64,000 bases of DNA from Hypericum androsaemum (taxonomy: Eukaryota > Streptophyta > Magnoliopsida > Malpighiales > Hypericaceae): NCBI GenBank assembly GCA_963995505.1, contig OZ023197.1, forward strand, positions 11,902,475 to 11,966,474, given 5' to 3'. Shown here piece by piece: positions 11,214 through 22,339 of this stretch. Numbering within the stretch: position 1 is the stretch's first letter; every line of letters starts with the position of its first letter. The position numbers and the translations under genes were made by a program. The notes under the pieces were generated by a model that was given only the letters and a program-made list of their open reading frames with translations, was not told the origin of the DNA and searched no databases.

Positions 11214-13157
11214 TGTTGGGATGGCGAGAAATAGGAAAGACTTATTTCCTATTCCTATTCTGACTAGGTTTTGGACTCCTAATCTGACCTAGATAGGTTA
11301 CTTGTACATCAAGGGTTTGTCTCTATATAAAGACATGTTACCCTAGGTCTTTTGTATAGCTTTGTGACTCGGATCCATCAATAAAAGTTCTCCTTTCTCA
11401 CCGTGGACGTAGGCATTAGGCCGAACCACGTAATTCTCTTGTTCCGTGTTCTTTGTGCGATCTTGTTCTCTAGTTACTAAATTCCTAACAATTGGTATCA
11501 AGAGCTTGGGTTGGAGGATGACGGACGGCGCGAAGTTTGCTCTTGTGAAGTTCGATGGTTCTTCGAATTTTGGGTTATGGCAAAGGCGTGTCAAGGATCT
11601 CCTCATGCAACAAGGGATGGTCATCGCGCTCTCGGAGAAGAAGCCTGAGAAGATGGAGGAGCAAGAGCGGGAAGAGTTGGAGGTCAAGGCGGTAGCGAAG
11701 ATTCGCTTGTGCTTGGCGGATGATGAGGAGCCACCAGCTGGGTTGTTGAAGAGGATCCAGGTCGGAGTCAAAGAAGTTCAATGGAAGTGGCTTCAAGTGC
11801 TGAGAAGGACGCATGAAGGGGACTATCCAGGACGAACTTGGGATCAAGACAACGAGGAGGAATCGGCATCTACAACCATGGCCACATATTCAGACGGGTC
11901 GGATGGTGACTGGCTTTCTGTCTTATCAAGTCCAATGCATCCCGGTAATCTCTTTTTATTAGGGACCTTGGATTATAACAGTGATAGTTATAAAGGTATG
12001 CTAATGAAGGTGGAGAAGGATGCGATGGTAGGGATGAAGGGTGAAAGGAAATACCTACAGGTTAGTGGGGAACATTATTGTAGGTGGAGTCACATCAATG
12101 GGTCTGAAGGAGTTGGCAAAAGCTCAGGTCATATGAGGTTGGTTCGTATGAGGGAGCAAATGCTTGACATGGATGGTTTGAGTGTAGTTGGGATTCGCGA
12201 AGACATGGATAGCAAGCTATGGTTGTTTCGTGGAGGCATGGTTGGCAAGGTGCCATGGTTGTCTCGGAGAAGCTTTGTTAGCTGGCTCCCGCTATAGTTG
12301 TCTAAAGGGACGTGCACGTCAAAGGTGTTGGATAGGTTTTGCATTGGGCATGCGAAGCCGTTGGTAGCACCATGGGCGAATCGGGTATCTCACTCAAGGC
12401 CGAACGGTAGAGTTCGTGGCATGTCGAGGGTTCTACTTGGTGGAACAAAAGGTTGCCCTTTGTATGCTATAGCAAGTAGCATTGGTTTGAGGCAAGAAGG
12501 TCCAGTGGAGAAGCAGTTCGAGGTTGCGGAGCATGGGGCTGACCGGAGAATAGAGGACGCGTCTATTGGTCGCAAGGTTGCTTCAGCAGGTGGACTTGCT
12601 AGTTGGGGTTTGATGGAGGTTGGAGAGAATAGGCCAAGCAAGCTCAGAAGCTCGAGCTTGGGGGCTGGCTCCAAGTGATTGAACAAAAGGTGAAGAGAAA
12701 GTTGAGATGGTCTTATTGATGCAGTTATCTATGGTCCGAGATGGAGTCGGTGGAGTTGGATTGATTTTGCAAGATCTCATGGTTCTTCATGGGGCGGTGT
12801 TTTGTCAAGGTGGAGTTTGTTGAAGTTCGGGTGGAGCTTCATGGTTCTTCCACGAGATGATTTCTCGCCAAGGTGGAGATTGTTGGGATGGCGAGAAATA
12901 GGAAAGACTTATTTCCTATTCCTATTCTGACTAGGTTTTGGACTCCTAATCTGATCTAGATAGGTTACTTGTACATCAAGGGTTTGTCTCTATATAAAGA
13001 CATGTTACCCTAGGTTTTTTGTATAGCTTTGTGACTCGGATCCATCAATAAAAGTTCTCCTTTCTCACCGTGGACGTAGGCATTAGGCCGAACCACGTAA
13101 TTCTCTTGTTCCGTATTCTTTGTGCGATCTTGTTCTCTAGTTGCTGAATTCCTAACA
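11214..13157 (+). mobile_element. Complete non-autonomous Copia derivative (1944 bp)
   Basis: Two nearly identical 277-bp LTRs (11214-11490 and 12881-13157) begin TGTTGGGATGG and end CCTAACA. The 5-bp TSD GAAAC is exact (11209-11213 and 13158-13162). The primer site attggtatcaagagcttggg follows the 5' LTR and matches initiator tRNA-Met priming. The polypurine tract aaggtggaga precedes the 3' LTR. There is no integrase core or reverse transcriptase, so the element must have moved in trans. It sits inside NLR pseudogene 2 in the opposite orientation. The near identity of the LTRs points to a recent insertion relative to the NLR decay. Confidence 0.93.
11518..12297 (+). CDS. Gag-derived ORF of the Copia derivative
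   Basis: A 259-codon ORF starting at the ATG just after the primer site (MTDGAKFALVKFDGSSNF). The first ~80 residues match the Copia Gag N-terminus: FDGSSNFGLWQRRVKDLL, QQGM, and the AKIRLCLADDE element. The rest is a fusion across internal deletions. NLFLLGTLDYNSDSYKG resembles the downstream part of the protease region, and GHMRLVRMREQML resembles the GAG-pre-integrase motif. There is no zinc knuckle and no protease active site. It may make a Gag-like fragment at most. Confidence 0.65.
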   Translation: MTDGAKFALVKFDGSSNFGLWQRRVKDLLMQQGMVIALSEKKPEKMEEQEREELEVKAVAKIRLCLADDEEPPAGLLKRIQVGVKEVQWKWLQVLRRTHEGDYPGRTWDQDNEEESASTTMATYSDGSDGDWLSVLSSPMHPGNLFLLGTLDYNSDSYKGMLMKVEKDAMVGMKGERKYLQVSGEHYCRWSHINGSEGVGKSSGHMRLVRMREQMLDMDGLSVVGIREDMDSKLWLFRGGMVGKVPWLSRRSFVSWLPL

Positions 13158-13686
13158 GAAACAATGTTTTAAATTTGAGGGTAGATGATTGTAGCTCCAT
13201 TTCAGGGTCTCCAAAATGTGTGATTCTGGGTCTATCTTTTGAAACTCTTCATCTTTAAAAAATTTCCACTCGGACACTTCACTTCTAGTGTACAACAAGC
13301 TTCCTATTGTTCTTATCGTGAGTCCTAACCACGATGGGTGGTTCAACATGATTGGGGTTCAAGTAGAACTTCCTGTTCTCAGCGATCTCATCTAGCTTGG
13401 TTCTAACATCCTTAATCTTATGAGCCATCTTAAGACCGAAAACAAACCTATTTGATCCGGAGAAGTAGAGTCTTACCTCCTTGGTCACCACATTACCAGA
13501 CATCTGCTGCAGCCTTGATGCCTCAGTCGAGATAACACCCAACAAGTTGTCGGCGTCATAAACATCATCTTTAAGATCATCCAGCCAGACCTTTAACTTG
13601 ATTGCTGGTCCAGTACTTCTTCTCTGCATCTAGAAGCACAGCCTTGATCGTCGTAATTGTGCGTTGCAGCTTCTCAAGTTCATAGT

Positions 13687-14210
13687 TCAATAAATTTTTT
13701 TTTGGTTTATATGATGTATCTGGTTCCGAAGTTGAGCACTTCGACTCTACGAGGTTATGGGCAAAGGTTTGGAATTAATTTTAGTACCTGTTTCAACAAA
13801 TACCCCCTGTATTCGGGCATTTTTTCTTAGTTGGTAAGTGACTCAATATGACTTAACGTAGTAAACAGTTACGATTTCAAATTTTTTTCAATTTATGACC
13901 CAAATATTATCACTTGATATATAAAAGGGTGACAATAGTTAGCTCGTAATTTGCCCAAATCTTCCTTAGATTTTAGCTTCCTTTGTGTGCTTTGCCCTCC
14001 GCGCCTGTCATTGGATTGGATGTGGTTGCACGTGACGTGAGTCTTGTATTGTAACTGGGCTTGCGGGCTCAGCGCTTCACGGCCCACGAAGGCTCCATCC
14101 ATAGCGCCGATCTCTAAAGCCCTAAAGCCGATGTGTTCCAACTCCAACGTTATTCTTCAAAGCGAAAAACCTAAATAAAATAAGCTAGAAAGCCAACAAG
14201 GGGTAGACAC
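13687..14210. other. Upstream region of F-box pseudogene 1
   Basis: No gene is seen. The segment cttagttggtaagtgactca and the stretch around 13960-14160 (tttgcccaaatcttccttag, then ttggatgtggttgcacgtga) are repeated upstream of the intact F-box gene at 44040-44600, so this is conserved promoter-side DNA of the F-box module. Confidence 0.6.
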
Positions 14211-15752
14211 AATCAGCCACTTTATCTGATGACATCCTACTACACATCCTCTCTTTCCTCGAGACCGAAGACGCCGTGAGGACCACCGTCTTATCGCGGC
14301 GGCGGTAGTGCCTGTGGATCTATGGGCCCAACCTTAACTTCCGTGTCCCAATATCAACATCGGCAGAGTATAACCCTAAACTGCAGTTTCTGGAGAAAGC
14401 CCTAATACGCCATGCAGAACCCAAGCTCCACAAATTCAGCCTTCTATGCTTCGACAAGAACGTTCGCCAGGGGATGGACCTGTTCGTTCGTTTTGCGGTA
14501 ACACGTCAAGTGGAGGATCTAGAATTGTCCTTATACCATTACGTCCTCCCCCAATGGTTTAACTCCCAAGATTCTTTGAGCGAGCTCAGAACGTGGCTTT
14601 GCTATTTCTCGCCTAAGGGGAGGACAGATTGGGGGTCGTTTAGGGTTTTGGAGGTGCAATGTGGGATTTTCGAAGGGATTGAGAATGTATTGTCAGGCTG
14701 TAAGGTGCTTGAGTCCTTGACGTTGCGTGGTGTTCGGGTGTCTGCTAATTCTTGTCCGGTGGACATTGTTCACAAGAAGTTAGAGAAATTGGTGATACAA
14801 AACACTTGTTCCACTTCAGATGATCACAACGCGCTTCGTGTTACGACTCCTCAGCTTGAAGAGTTGGAGATTTCAGGATTTTGGTATTGGAACAGTTGTA
14901 AGCTGATTGATGTCCCGTCATCTGCTCACATTTGTCTACATTTCTTCATTGCATCATATATTAAGAGGGAGGGTCAATACGCAGTTAGGATGCGTCAAAA
15001 TGCAATAAAAGAGCTTCTTGAATCGGTTCGGCATTCGGAGGAGTTATGCGATAAAACTAACTGCATCAAGGTAATCTTTTTGAAATACTTTACTCAGAAA
15101 TAATGAAATTTGTATCTTAGATGGTATGCTGGTGAGTTTGACGATGTATGCAAATTGTTCTTGTTACAACTCTTATAAGCTTATGATTGGACCTTGGTTA
15201 CCTTGACTCAACCATTTTTTTTACTTGGGCGAATCATAGTTGGTCTCTATTTTTTACTTGGGCGGTGATTATTTCATTATGATAGATTCTTGTTTGCTGA
15301 AGGTTCTTGCTAATTTGGAGATGAATTCATTGCATGCTACATTATCCAGACGAGGTTGTTTGGTCCTTGACGTGAGACTAGCCAACCTTCACCGTTGAAT
15401 GCTTGGTCCTTGATCGTGGTCATTTCTTTCAGGTAAGATTTAGTTCCAAAATATTTCTCCTTCAAAATTGCACTAATTCCAAATTCCAGAATCTTCAACC
15501 AACTTCGTTATTTCTCTTTTCTCCATCAAGAACAAATGGGAGATGTTTACCATCTCAGATAGTTAGTTCTAACAATTGCATGAATAACTTTTTTCTTTTA
15601 AATTTTATATAAGGTCCATTCAGCCAATGATAACCAAGATTGGAAGCTGAAGAACAGCCATTGCTATTTTTTTGTCATGCTTCAAAACTGTTGAGCTTCG
15701 AGGGTGGTGTATAGGCAACGGCCAGTGTTTCGTTGAATTTGTGCTTAAATAA
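14211..15752 (+). pseudogene. F-box/LRR pseudogene 1
   Basis: Homologous to the intact gene at 45753-47324. The start codon region is changed, one extra T near 14221 shifts the frame within the F-box, and a TAG at 14306-14308 replaces the conserved tryptophan/glutamine part of RRWQCLW. After that a long open stretch remains (14474-15103) with the LRR-like repeats FEGIENVLSGCKVLESLTL and PQLEELEISGFWYWNSCKL. The intron donor (ATCAAG|gtaatc, exon end 15070) and acceptor (atataag|gtcc, exon 2 from 15614) are kept, and exon 2 ends at the same codon (15750-15752) as in the intact gene. F-box proteins link substrates to SCF ubiquitin ligases; this copy cannot make the F-box. Confidence 0.85.
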
Positions 15753-18400
15753 TCAGTGGTTCTTTGACATGGTCATAATTTCGAAGTCATATGAGGCGTC
15801 TTTACTTCAACTTTTTGAAATGTTTTCAAGTTTGCCAAAATCCTGGTAGGAATACCATGCTTGAGGAGAGAATTGAGCATGTATTGCAACCATTAATCTT
15901 TTGTGGCTTCAACAATTAAGGCATAGCCCAGTTTAGAGGTGGTGGGTGGTTGAGAGGGTGTGAAACGGAGGAAACAGAGTGAAATAGAGGAGGTGAGCTT
16001 TGTGGTTTGCTAATTATAAGAGAAGGGGTTAAGGAAGGATGCAAATTGCAAGGTATTGGGGGATTAGCATTAGAAATATTAAAAACATAACATTTGTCTT
16101 AGGATTGTATTGGAGCGATAGATGATAATCATGTACCCTTACCTTTCCACGGAAAGGTCGCCAAGATTTGATGGTAGAAAGGAAGGAGCTACAGAAAGTA
16201 CTTGGGTTAGCAGGTTGGAAAATCACTGTTCATAATGGTAGCAGATGCTTTAGTGCAAAATAAATGATGAAAATCTAAAAAATGGATTAGTCTAAACGAA
16301 TGGATTACGAGAGTAAATAACATATGCTTTAGTGCAAAATAAAAGTTAATGTTCAATTATGTTGTTGTTAGCAAAATAACTTATGCTAATTTCTCCCTCT
16401 CGGTCAAGGGTTATTTTATGTTGGTTCCTTGTTTGGAATCACGAGCTTTGTGCGTGGTCCTATTCGCTCCCTTGTTCAAACTGTGTTCATATCTCCTCTG
16501 CATGGAAGCTGTGCTAGGTATGAATGCCATGAAAGCTGATTTTGGAAATGTACAGAGGCTGTGTTAGGTTAGGGCTGCTTCCTTGATTATTGTCTTTCCT
16601 TATATCGAATTCTGGAAAGTGCAAACAATCTTAATTGTCCTTGAATGCTTTTCTGATGGGTACCTGGTTTTGCCTGCTTTTGGCAACCACTTAGTTGCAG
16701 ATATTTTCTTAATTGAGGAGCTCACTGCAGAGGTTGTGTGTCTACTAGAGTGATCTGGAACTCATCTTTTCTCGCATTTAACGGAATGTGACAATATCCT
16801 TCCCTCGGCTTTTTTTAACAGCATCAAGGATGTTCTCCAATTATGTCTCTTGTTACTGGTGGTATCTTGTCTAGGAAAAGTTATGCTTTGTACACTTGAC
16901 CATGTCTTGCCAACTCGATGATTTCTTTCCAGCCAATGATTTTATTTGTCAATGGTGCATTCCAGTTCTATTTGTGTTTTCTAGTATGGTCCTCCGATTC
17001 ATGATTAAATCATGCTCAACCATTTTCTGTGGATTACTTGTGTGCTGGCAGCCGTTTCTCTTGCAAATCTATAAAAAGGATCATATCTTTTATAGTTGAC
17101 TAATGCAAAAGGATCAGATAAGTAATTAGATTAATTGATGAGGGCGTTGTTCTAGCTTAATTAGTTATTGAGTTCGAGTTTTAGGGACACAACAGTGTTA
17201 AATATTTGTAGAGAGTTTTGACACATTTCAAAAGTTTCACGGACTCGAATCTGAATTAGTCGACTAATAAATCAAGATATATAGAAAAATATATGAGTTG
17301 ATCCCATTGTTCGATCGGGTTACATATGACAAGAAACACCGCGATCGAGAGGTATTTGACAAAATGTCTAAATAGAATAGTAAGTACATCAATTGGAAAG
17401 ACGGAGAAGTTTCGAGATTGAAACAGAGGAAAGCAGAGTGAAACAGGGGAGGTGAGCTTTGTGGGTTGCCATTTAGAATAAAAGGGGTTAAGGAAGAGAT
17501 TATGAGGGTTTATATATGCTGGGAAGCAAAGGGAAGAGAAGGTTCTGGTAATTGGAGGATGCGTTCTAGATGGCTGGTAAGCTTATTTTAGGAGATTTTA
17601 TTATGGTTAGTGATTTCTGATAGTTAAAGCAGAGGAATGGAATATACTTGAGCAAGTTCGATGACTGTACTCATACATAATTATCATTTCCATCTATAAA
17701 GTAAAAGAATCTACGACGTGAATGTAAATCAACCTTTATACTGCTACAGAGATTTCCATCAAGAAAGAATCTACGATCCAGAGAGTAGCTCAGGCTTCAC
17801 CCAAATGGGCTCCAAGCTCTATTCCTTTTCGCTCCTCATGCTACCCATTCACAGCCATGGAAACTCTGCATCTGTCATTCCATTGACAGAATGCAAAGGC
17901 ATCTTGGTCTTGCTTAACGGAGTCAGCAGTGTCCAACATCGTTCGGATGATCACTACAGCTATGTCGATCACCATCACGGGAAACAAGAATGAACTGCAA
18001 GCCACAATTCCATTGGAAGTAATTTGGGAGCAAAGGTGGACTTGGTGGTCTGGTCGAAGAGCGCTTGGAGGGAGTTGAGCTTGCTGACCGAGGCTTATTG
18101 TTCTGCGTCCTTCTCTACCAGATTTAGATGTCTGGGGTGGTTCCGTATTTTTCCTGCATGTGTTTCAGAAAAAAAAGGACCAATTTCATCACTGTCATAG
18201 GCAGGTGAACTATCAGAAATTCAACTTATGCACACAAAGCAACGAGAAATTCTTTCATCATTTACAAAAAGAGAAAAAACATTCAGCCTCCGGGAATGAT
18301 GAGTTGGAAAATTGTTTGGCGTGATAGAATCATTTAGAAAACACCAGGCAAGTTGTGCAAACCTGTGCATGGAGAGGAAGGAAGGAGAAGCTTCTCCAGC
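15753..18400. other. Conserved spacer between F-box and NLR
   Basis: No convincing ORF. Most of it is repeated between the second F-box gene and NLR 4 (47330-50690): examples are ggtaggaataccatgcttga (15848 and 47391), the tgcatggaagctgtgctagg region, agataagtaattagattaat, and atgtcgatcacc around 17960. Near 18330-18400 it holds the likely 3' untranslated part of NLR 3. The similarity extends over kilobases, which supports duplication of the whole F-box/NLR module. Confidence 0.65.
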
Positions 18401-21400
18401 TCACAATTGGTAGCTGCCGTCACGTTGGACCCATTGATCATCGACTTGGATGTTAGGAATGTGAAAGATGAAAGGCCAATCCTCTCCCTTGTTGCTTCCG
18501 CATCTTTCTCTCAGGTGGTGACACTTAAGAAACAAGAGTGTCTTTAGAGAGGTAAGATGTTGAATCCATTTAGGAAGAGACTTCATCTCATTCCAATGGT
18601 GAAAACAAACACAGCGGAGTTTCTGGAGGAGTTGGATAAACTCTGTATTATTATTCTCCTCAAACAGGTTCATCTCTTCACATTCACCGATTGCTAGACT
18701 CTCAAGGGAGGGTAGATGGTGGAGCCATAGAGCCAGGAATCTTGTATCTACAAGTTCCCCAATGTCTAGATGTTTCAGAGAAGTGAGGCCGTGGAGCACC
18801 TCCTCCGACAAAAAACCCAAACCTCTGATTTTCCAAATCCGCAGAAGCTGTAATGGAGAGAGACTAGGGCTAGTGTTAGTCGGAGGTGGTCTGGCCTGTT
18901 TCAGTATCTCCTCCAACAACTCTGAACTGTTCTCCCATAGAGACAGCTTGTTAAGAGATGGGAGCAGAGGCATCTGTCCCTTCAACTCGGGGCATATCAA
19001 GATCATCAACTCAGAAAGACAAGACAACTGGTACTGGAGCTGTCTTTCCGTATTCCTCCACCATCCCTTCAGTGTAGGACACTCAATGAGAGTGAGTTTC
19101 TTCAAGCTAGGGAAGAAACATGACCTGCCTCCTCCTTTATTATTCTCATTAATGTTGTCTATTATGTACTCCAATTCTAACGATTTTAAAACATCCAGAT
19201 GTTGAAGAGAAGGAAGTTCATCCAACGGTGAGAGCGACTTGCATTTGATGCTACATGAAATCTTAATCTTGACTAGATTTTCAAGAGAGGATACCCACCT
19301 CGGAAGACTCACTCCTCCGTAGTATCTCAGTCTCAACTTCTTTAGGTTTACGTGGGGCTCCAATGCTTCCACCAACTTCTCTTCGTTACTCATGTCATCC
19401 ACTACCATACGATACACCCCCCATTCCAATGCTAAGAATCGAAGATGGGATTTTTCTTTCAAGTTGGCCGCCTCAAATTCCCAAGCACCTTTCTTCACAG
19501 ACTCTAGATTGAATATCTTCAATGTTCCCCTCAACTTGCTCAGCTCATGTAACTCGTCCAATCCACCAGTTGCATGTATCCTTCTCCTATTTGACAAGCT
19601 GAATCGTGACAACACCTCTAGGGAAGTCAATTTCCCTATCCCTCGTGGCATCTCTTTCAATTTACGACATCTCTCCAACCCAAGGTGGATAAGGTTTACC
19701 AGCTTCTTAATGTCTCTTGGCAGTTGCCTGAGCTCGTTACAATCATCCAAAATAAGCACCTGCAAGTTCTGAAGTTGTGTAATAGAATCAGGTAGCTTTT
19801 TCATTCTGTTCCCAGAGAGATCGAGATGAGCCAGATGGTTCAATCTATCGATGAAACTTGGCAATGATTGAATTAAACATCTTTGTAGCATCAACACTCT
19901 TAAACTTCTCAACTTTTCAACAACTTCTCGACTCTGCTCATCCCCTGATTTCTTGAAACCATGCAAAGGAGAGCTGCTTCGCTGGACAATCAATGTTCGT
20001 GCCTTCCTTCTCTGCAATAAGAGAGCCAGATTTTGCCATTGTTGCTCCTCAGGAATCTCATGCAAGGACATGTGTCGAGTTTTTCCACTGAAAGCTTTTT
20101 GATTGGAATTCGGATACACCATAATGCCTTCCTCTCCGGTAACTAGCACAGCTAAATCATGCATAAAGTCATGCATTCGGTAAGTCACCTTATCGCCAAG
20201 ATCATTCGCACTGGCCAACTGAAAGAAAGATCCTTGGAGGAGGTACTTGAAACAATTAGCACCATAATCTTCATCATGTGGGCCTCTCATGGTTGTGTGA
20301 TCAATATATCCTTGTGCTCTCCGGTGGTTGATGAGTGTTGGTACTTCAAACATGTAATTTTTCGGAAATAAGCTACAGTAGGAGAAGCATTGTTTCAGGT
20401 TTGAGGGTAGATGATTGTAGCTCAATTTCAAGGTCTCTACCATTTGAGATTTAGGGTCTAACTTTGAAAATTCTTCATCGCTAAAAGATTTCCACTCAGA
20501 CACTTCATTTCTGGAATACAAGAAGCTCCCTATTGTTCTTATAGCCAGTGGAAGTCCAAAACACTTTCCTACAATCTCCTTTCCTATTACTTCAAATTCT
20601 TCATTAGGTGCTTTTCCATGTTTAAAAGCCACTTGTTCGAACAAGTCCCATGACTCTACTTCAGACATACTTTTTAGTAGATAAGGTTGCACTGTACTTG
20701 TTATTTCTGCTACTGTTGTATTTCTTGTGGTTATCAAAACTCTGCTTCCTCTAGCACCATCAGCGATCAAATGATTCAATTGAAGCCATTTTTCATGATC
20801 TTCGTTCCACACATCATCTAGCACAAGCAAATATTTTTTTCCTTCAATTCTTCTGGACAAATTATTTTTAAGTGTTTCAATCTCCAGATTTTGACTAGTT
20901 TTTTCTCCATCAAGACATTCAATGATCTTCTCAACAATTGATTTCACACTAAAAGAATCAGACACATAAACCCATATCCTAAGCTCAAAGTGCGATTTCA
21001 CTAACTCATCATTGTACACGGTTTGAGCAAGTGTTGTCTTTCCCAATCCTCCGAATCCAACTATGGGGATGACCGCCACAGCTTCTTGATGGTCGCCTAG
21101 CAAAATGCTGATAATACTCTTCCTGTCATCATCTCTGCCAATAACTACACTAGGTGGAGAGGAATGAGTGCCAACATCCCTAAGATGATCCAAAATGGAG
21201 ACTTCAATATGATTCGGGTTCAAGTGGAACTTCCTATTATCTGCAATGGCATCTAGCTTGGCTCTAACATCCTTAATCTTATGAGCCATCTTAAGACCAT
21301 AAGGGACCCTATTTGATCTGGAGAAGAAAAGTCTTACCTCCTTGGTCACCATATTACCAGACATCCGCTGAAGCCTCGACGCCTCAGCTGAGATGTCACC

Positions 21401-21640
21401 CAACAAGTCGTCGGCGTCATAAACAACATCTTTGAGATCGTCCAGCCACACTTTGACCTCATTGCTGGCCCGGTACAGCTTCTCTGCGTCAAGAAGGACG
21501 GCCTTGATCGTTGAAACGGTGCACCGCAGCTTCTCAAGTTCGTCTTCCAGGAACCACAACAGCACAATCTCTTGCTGGGCCAGGGAGCCGAGCTTTGTCA
21601 GGATCGAACCAGCAATGTTGAAGAGGACTCCTTCAGCCAT
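18401..21640 (-). CDS. CC-NB-LRR (NLR) disease resistance protein, intact
   Basis: A single uninterrupted 1079-codon ORF, the usual length for RGA-like CNLs. Approximate domain order: coiled coil 1-135 (MAEGVLFNIAG start, EDVID-like VYDADDLLGDI at 73-83); NB-ARC 165-500 with P-loop GFGGLGKTT 195-203, kinase-2 LLVLDDVW 271-278 (the W marks a non-TIR NLR), RNBS-B GSRVLITTRN 298-307, FGLPLA 361-366, RNBS-D CFSYCSLFP 418-426 and YRMHDFMHDLA 487-497; then about 20 LRRs to ~1050 (HLDLSGNRMKKLPDSI, LPSLQHLDVLKSLELEYI, LTSLKHLDIGELVDT). The product should act in the cytosol as a nucleotide-switched immune receptor. The ATG at 21640 is conserved in NLR 1 and NLR 4. All key nucleotide-binding residues are present, so this is the best candidate for a working receptor in the window. 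No intron is needed within the coding region. It lies tail to tail with F-box pseudogene 1. Confidence 0.93.
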   Translation of the reverse strand: MAEGVLFNIAGSILTKLGSLAQQEIVLLWFLEDELEKLRCTVSTIKAVLLDAEKLYRASNEVKVWLDDLKDVVYDADDLLGDISAEASRLQRMSGNMVTKEVRLFFSRSNRVPYGLKMAHKIKDVRAKLDAIADNRKFHLNPNHIEVSILDHLRDVGTHSSPPSVVIGRDDDRKSIISILLGDHQEAVAVIPIVGFGGLGKTTLAQTVYNDELVKSHFELRIWVYVSDSFSVKSIVEKIIECLDGEKTSQNLEIETLKNNLSRRIEGKKYLLVLDDVWNEDHEKWLQLNHLIADGARGSRVLITTRNTTVAEITSTVQPYLLKSMSEVESWDLFEQVAFKHGKAPNEEFEVIGKEIVGKCFGLPLAIRTIGSFLYSRNEVSEWKSFSDEEFSKLDPKSQMVETLKLSYNHLPSNLKQCFSYCSLFPKNYMFEVPTLINHRRAQGYIDHTTMRGPHDEDYGANCFKYLLQGSFFQLASANDLGDKVTYRMHDFMHDLAVLVTGEEGIMVYPNSNQKAFSGKTRHMSLHEIPEEQQWQNLALLLQRRKARTLIVQRSSSPLHGFKKSGDEQSREVVEKLRSLRVLMLQRCLIQSLPSFIDRLNHLAHLDLSGNRMKKLPDSITQLQNLQVLILDDCNELRQLPRDIKKLVNLIHLGLERCRKLKEMPRGIGKLTSLEVLSRFSLSNRRRIHATGGLDELHELSKLRGTLKIFNLESVKKGAWEFEAANLKEKSHLRFLALEWGVYRMVVDDMSNEEKLVEALEPHVNLKKLRLRYYGGVSLPRWVSSLENLVKIKISCSIKCKSLSPLDELPSLQHLDVLKSLELEYIIDNINENNKGGGRSCFFPSLKKLTLIECPTLKGWWRNTERQLQYQLSCLSELMILICPELKGQMPLLPSLNKLSLWENSSELLEEILKQARPPPTNTSPSLSPLQLLRIWKIRGLGFLSEEVLHGLTSLKHLDIGELVDTRFLALWLHHLPSLESLAIGECEEMNLFEENNNTEFIQLLQKLRCVCFHHWNEMKSLPKWIQHLTSLKTLLFLKCHHLRERCGSNKGEDWPFIFHIPNIQVDDQWVQRDGSYQL

Positions 21641-21760
21641 GGCAGCGAATGCACTTTGTATGTGGTGTTTTTTTTATTTTTGGGGAGACTTGGGTTTGAG
21701 TTTGAATACGTTCTGGGATTTCTCATATATGTATTAAGATATCGCTTTTAATATTCATCT
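21641..21760 (-). promoter_or_regulatory. Core promoter and leader of NLR 3
   Basis: Reading the minus strand, a TATA-like ACATATATGAG (21724-21734) lies about 90 bases upstream of the start codon, followed by CCCAAGTCTCCCC and an A-rich leader. NLR 4 has the same arrangement with a longer TATATATATA run near 54008-54022. The placement is by comparison; no start site can be proved from sequence. Confidence 0.45.
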
Positions 21761-22117
21761 CATCGAAACCACCGGGAATCTTCCCTGCGCAATTCGACAA
21801 AATCAAGAGAGACGTGTTTGTGCATTCCATTTTTATTTAAACTAGTTAATTACTCGGTTGCTTCGGTGGTTATACCAACCTCTTTAGTTATTGTTATTGC
21901 CTTGACTTAGATAGGCTGCTACGCTTACTTGCCATATTCTAATTTTAAAAAAAAATTAAGATGACACCGATAGAGCTTACCTCTCAATAATATTCCGAAT
22001 CGAGCTGAGTGATCAATTAGGCTGCACTTTGTATTGGTTATGTTGAAGAGGACTTCGGCCATTGGAGGACTTGGGATGTACAGTTGGTCAATGGTGGGAT
22101 TGGGAGGATATTCCGCA
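21761..22117. other. NLR 5' flank, then target DNA of the Mutator-like element
   Basis: Conserved with 54030-54140 and 6180-6450 (gggaatcttccctgcgcaat, cggttgcttcggtggttata). No gene. It ends with the 9-base TATTCCGCA (22109-22117) that is repeated after 28111. Confidence 0.6.
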
Positions 22118-22339
22118 GAATTTGGATTCAGTGGGGACTACTTAGTGGATGTCCTCACGGAGGGGACTGATTCTGGGCCGTTCGATTTGATAATTTTAAT
22201 TCTTCCTTGATCTAATGGACCAAAATTGTTGAGAGCATTATTGGTTTTTAACATTCAAGTTGTCTGTGTAGGCTTCCCGCCCAGCCTAGTACCTGTAACC
22301 CACGAATTTCCAAAATCGTAACCCTATTCATCTTCCAAT

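Larger units (their letters stand above)
9402..13686 (-). pseudogene. NLR pseudogene 2, multiply interrupted
   Basis: Four collinear minus-strand pieces of the same CNL family remain. Piece 1, 13686-13330, is coiled coil from about residue 36 of the intact paralogue, through VYDADNLLG and KMAHKIKDVR to NPNH. Piece 2, 13330-13158, is joined directly to RTIGSLLYTRSEVSEW, so about 210 residues containing P-loop, kinase-2 and RNBS-B are deleted. Piece 3, 11213-11122, covers the region around FPKDYLF to the winged helix. Piece 4, 10006-9402, carries RIHDYMHDLAVL and the first LRRs. Pieces 2 and 3 are split by a Copia derivative (11214-13157), and pieces 3 and 4 by a 1.1-kb insertion (10007-11121). 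The remaining LRRs are absent beyond the truncated Copia at 9401. With no P-loop and no start codon it cannot encode a receptor. Confidence 0.88.

Noticed and set aside
12390..12686. Antisense ORF in the Copia derivative (also 8583-8816)
   Set aside because: It mirrors the sense ORF that is shared by the two derivatives; the sense frame is the simpler explanation.
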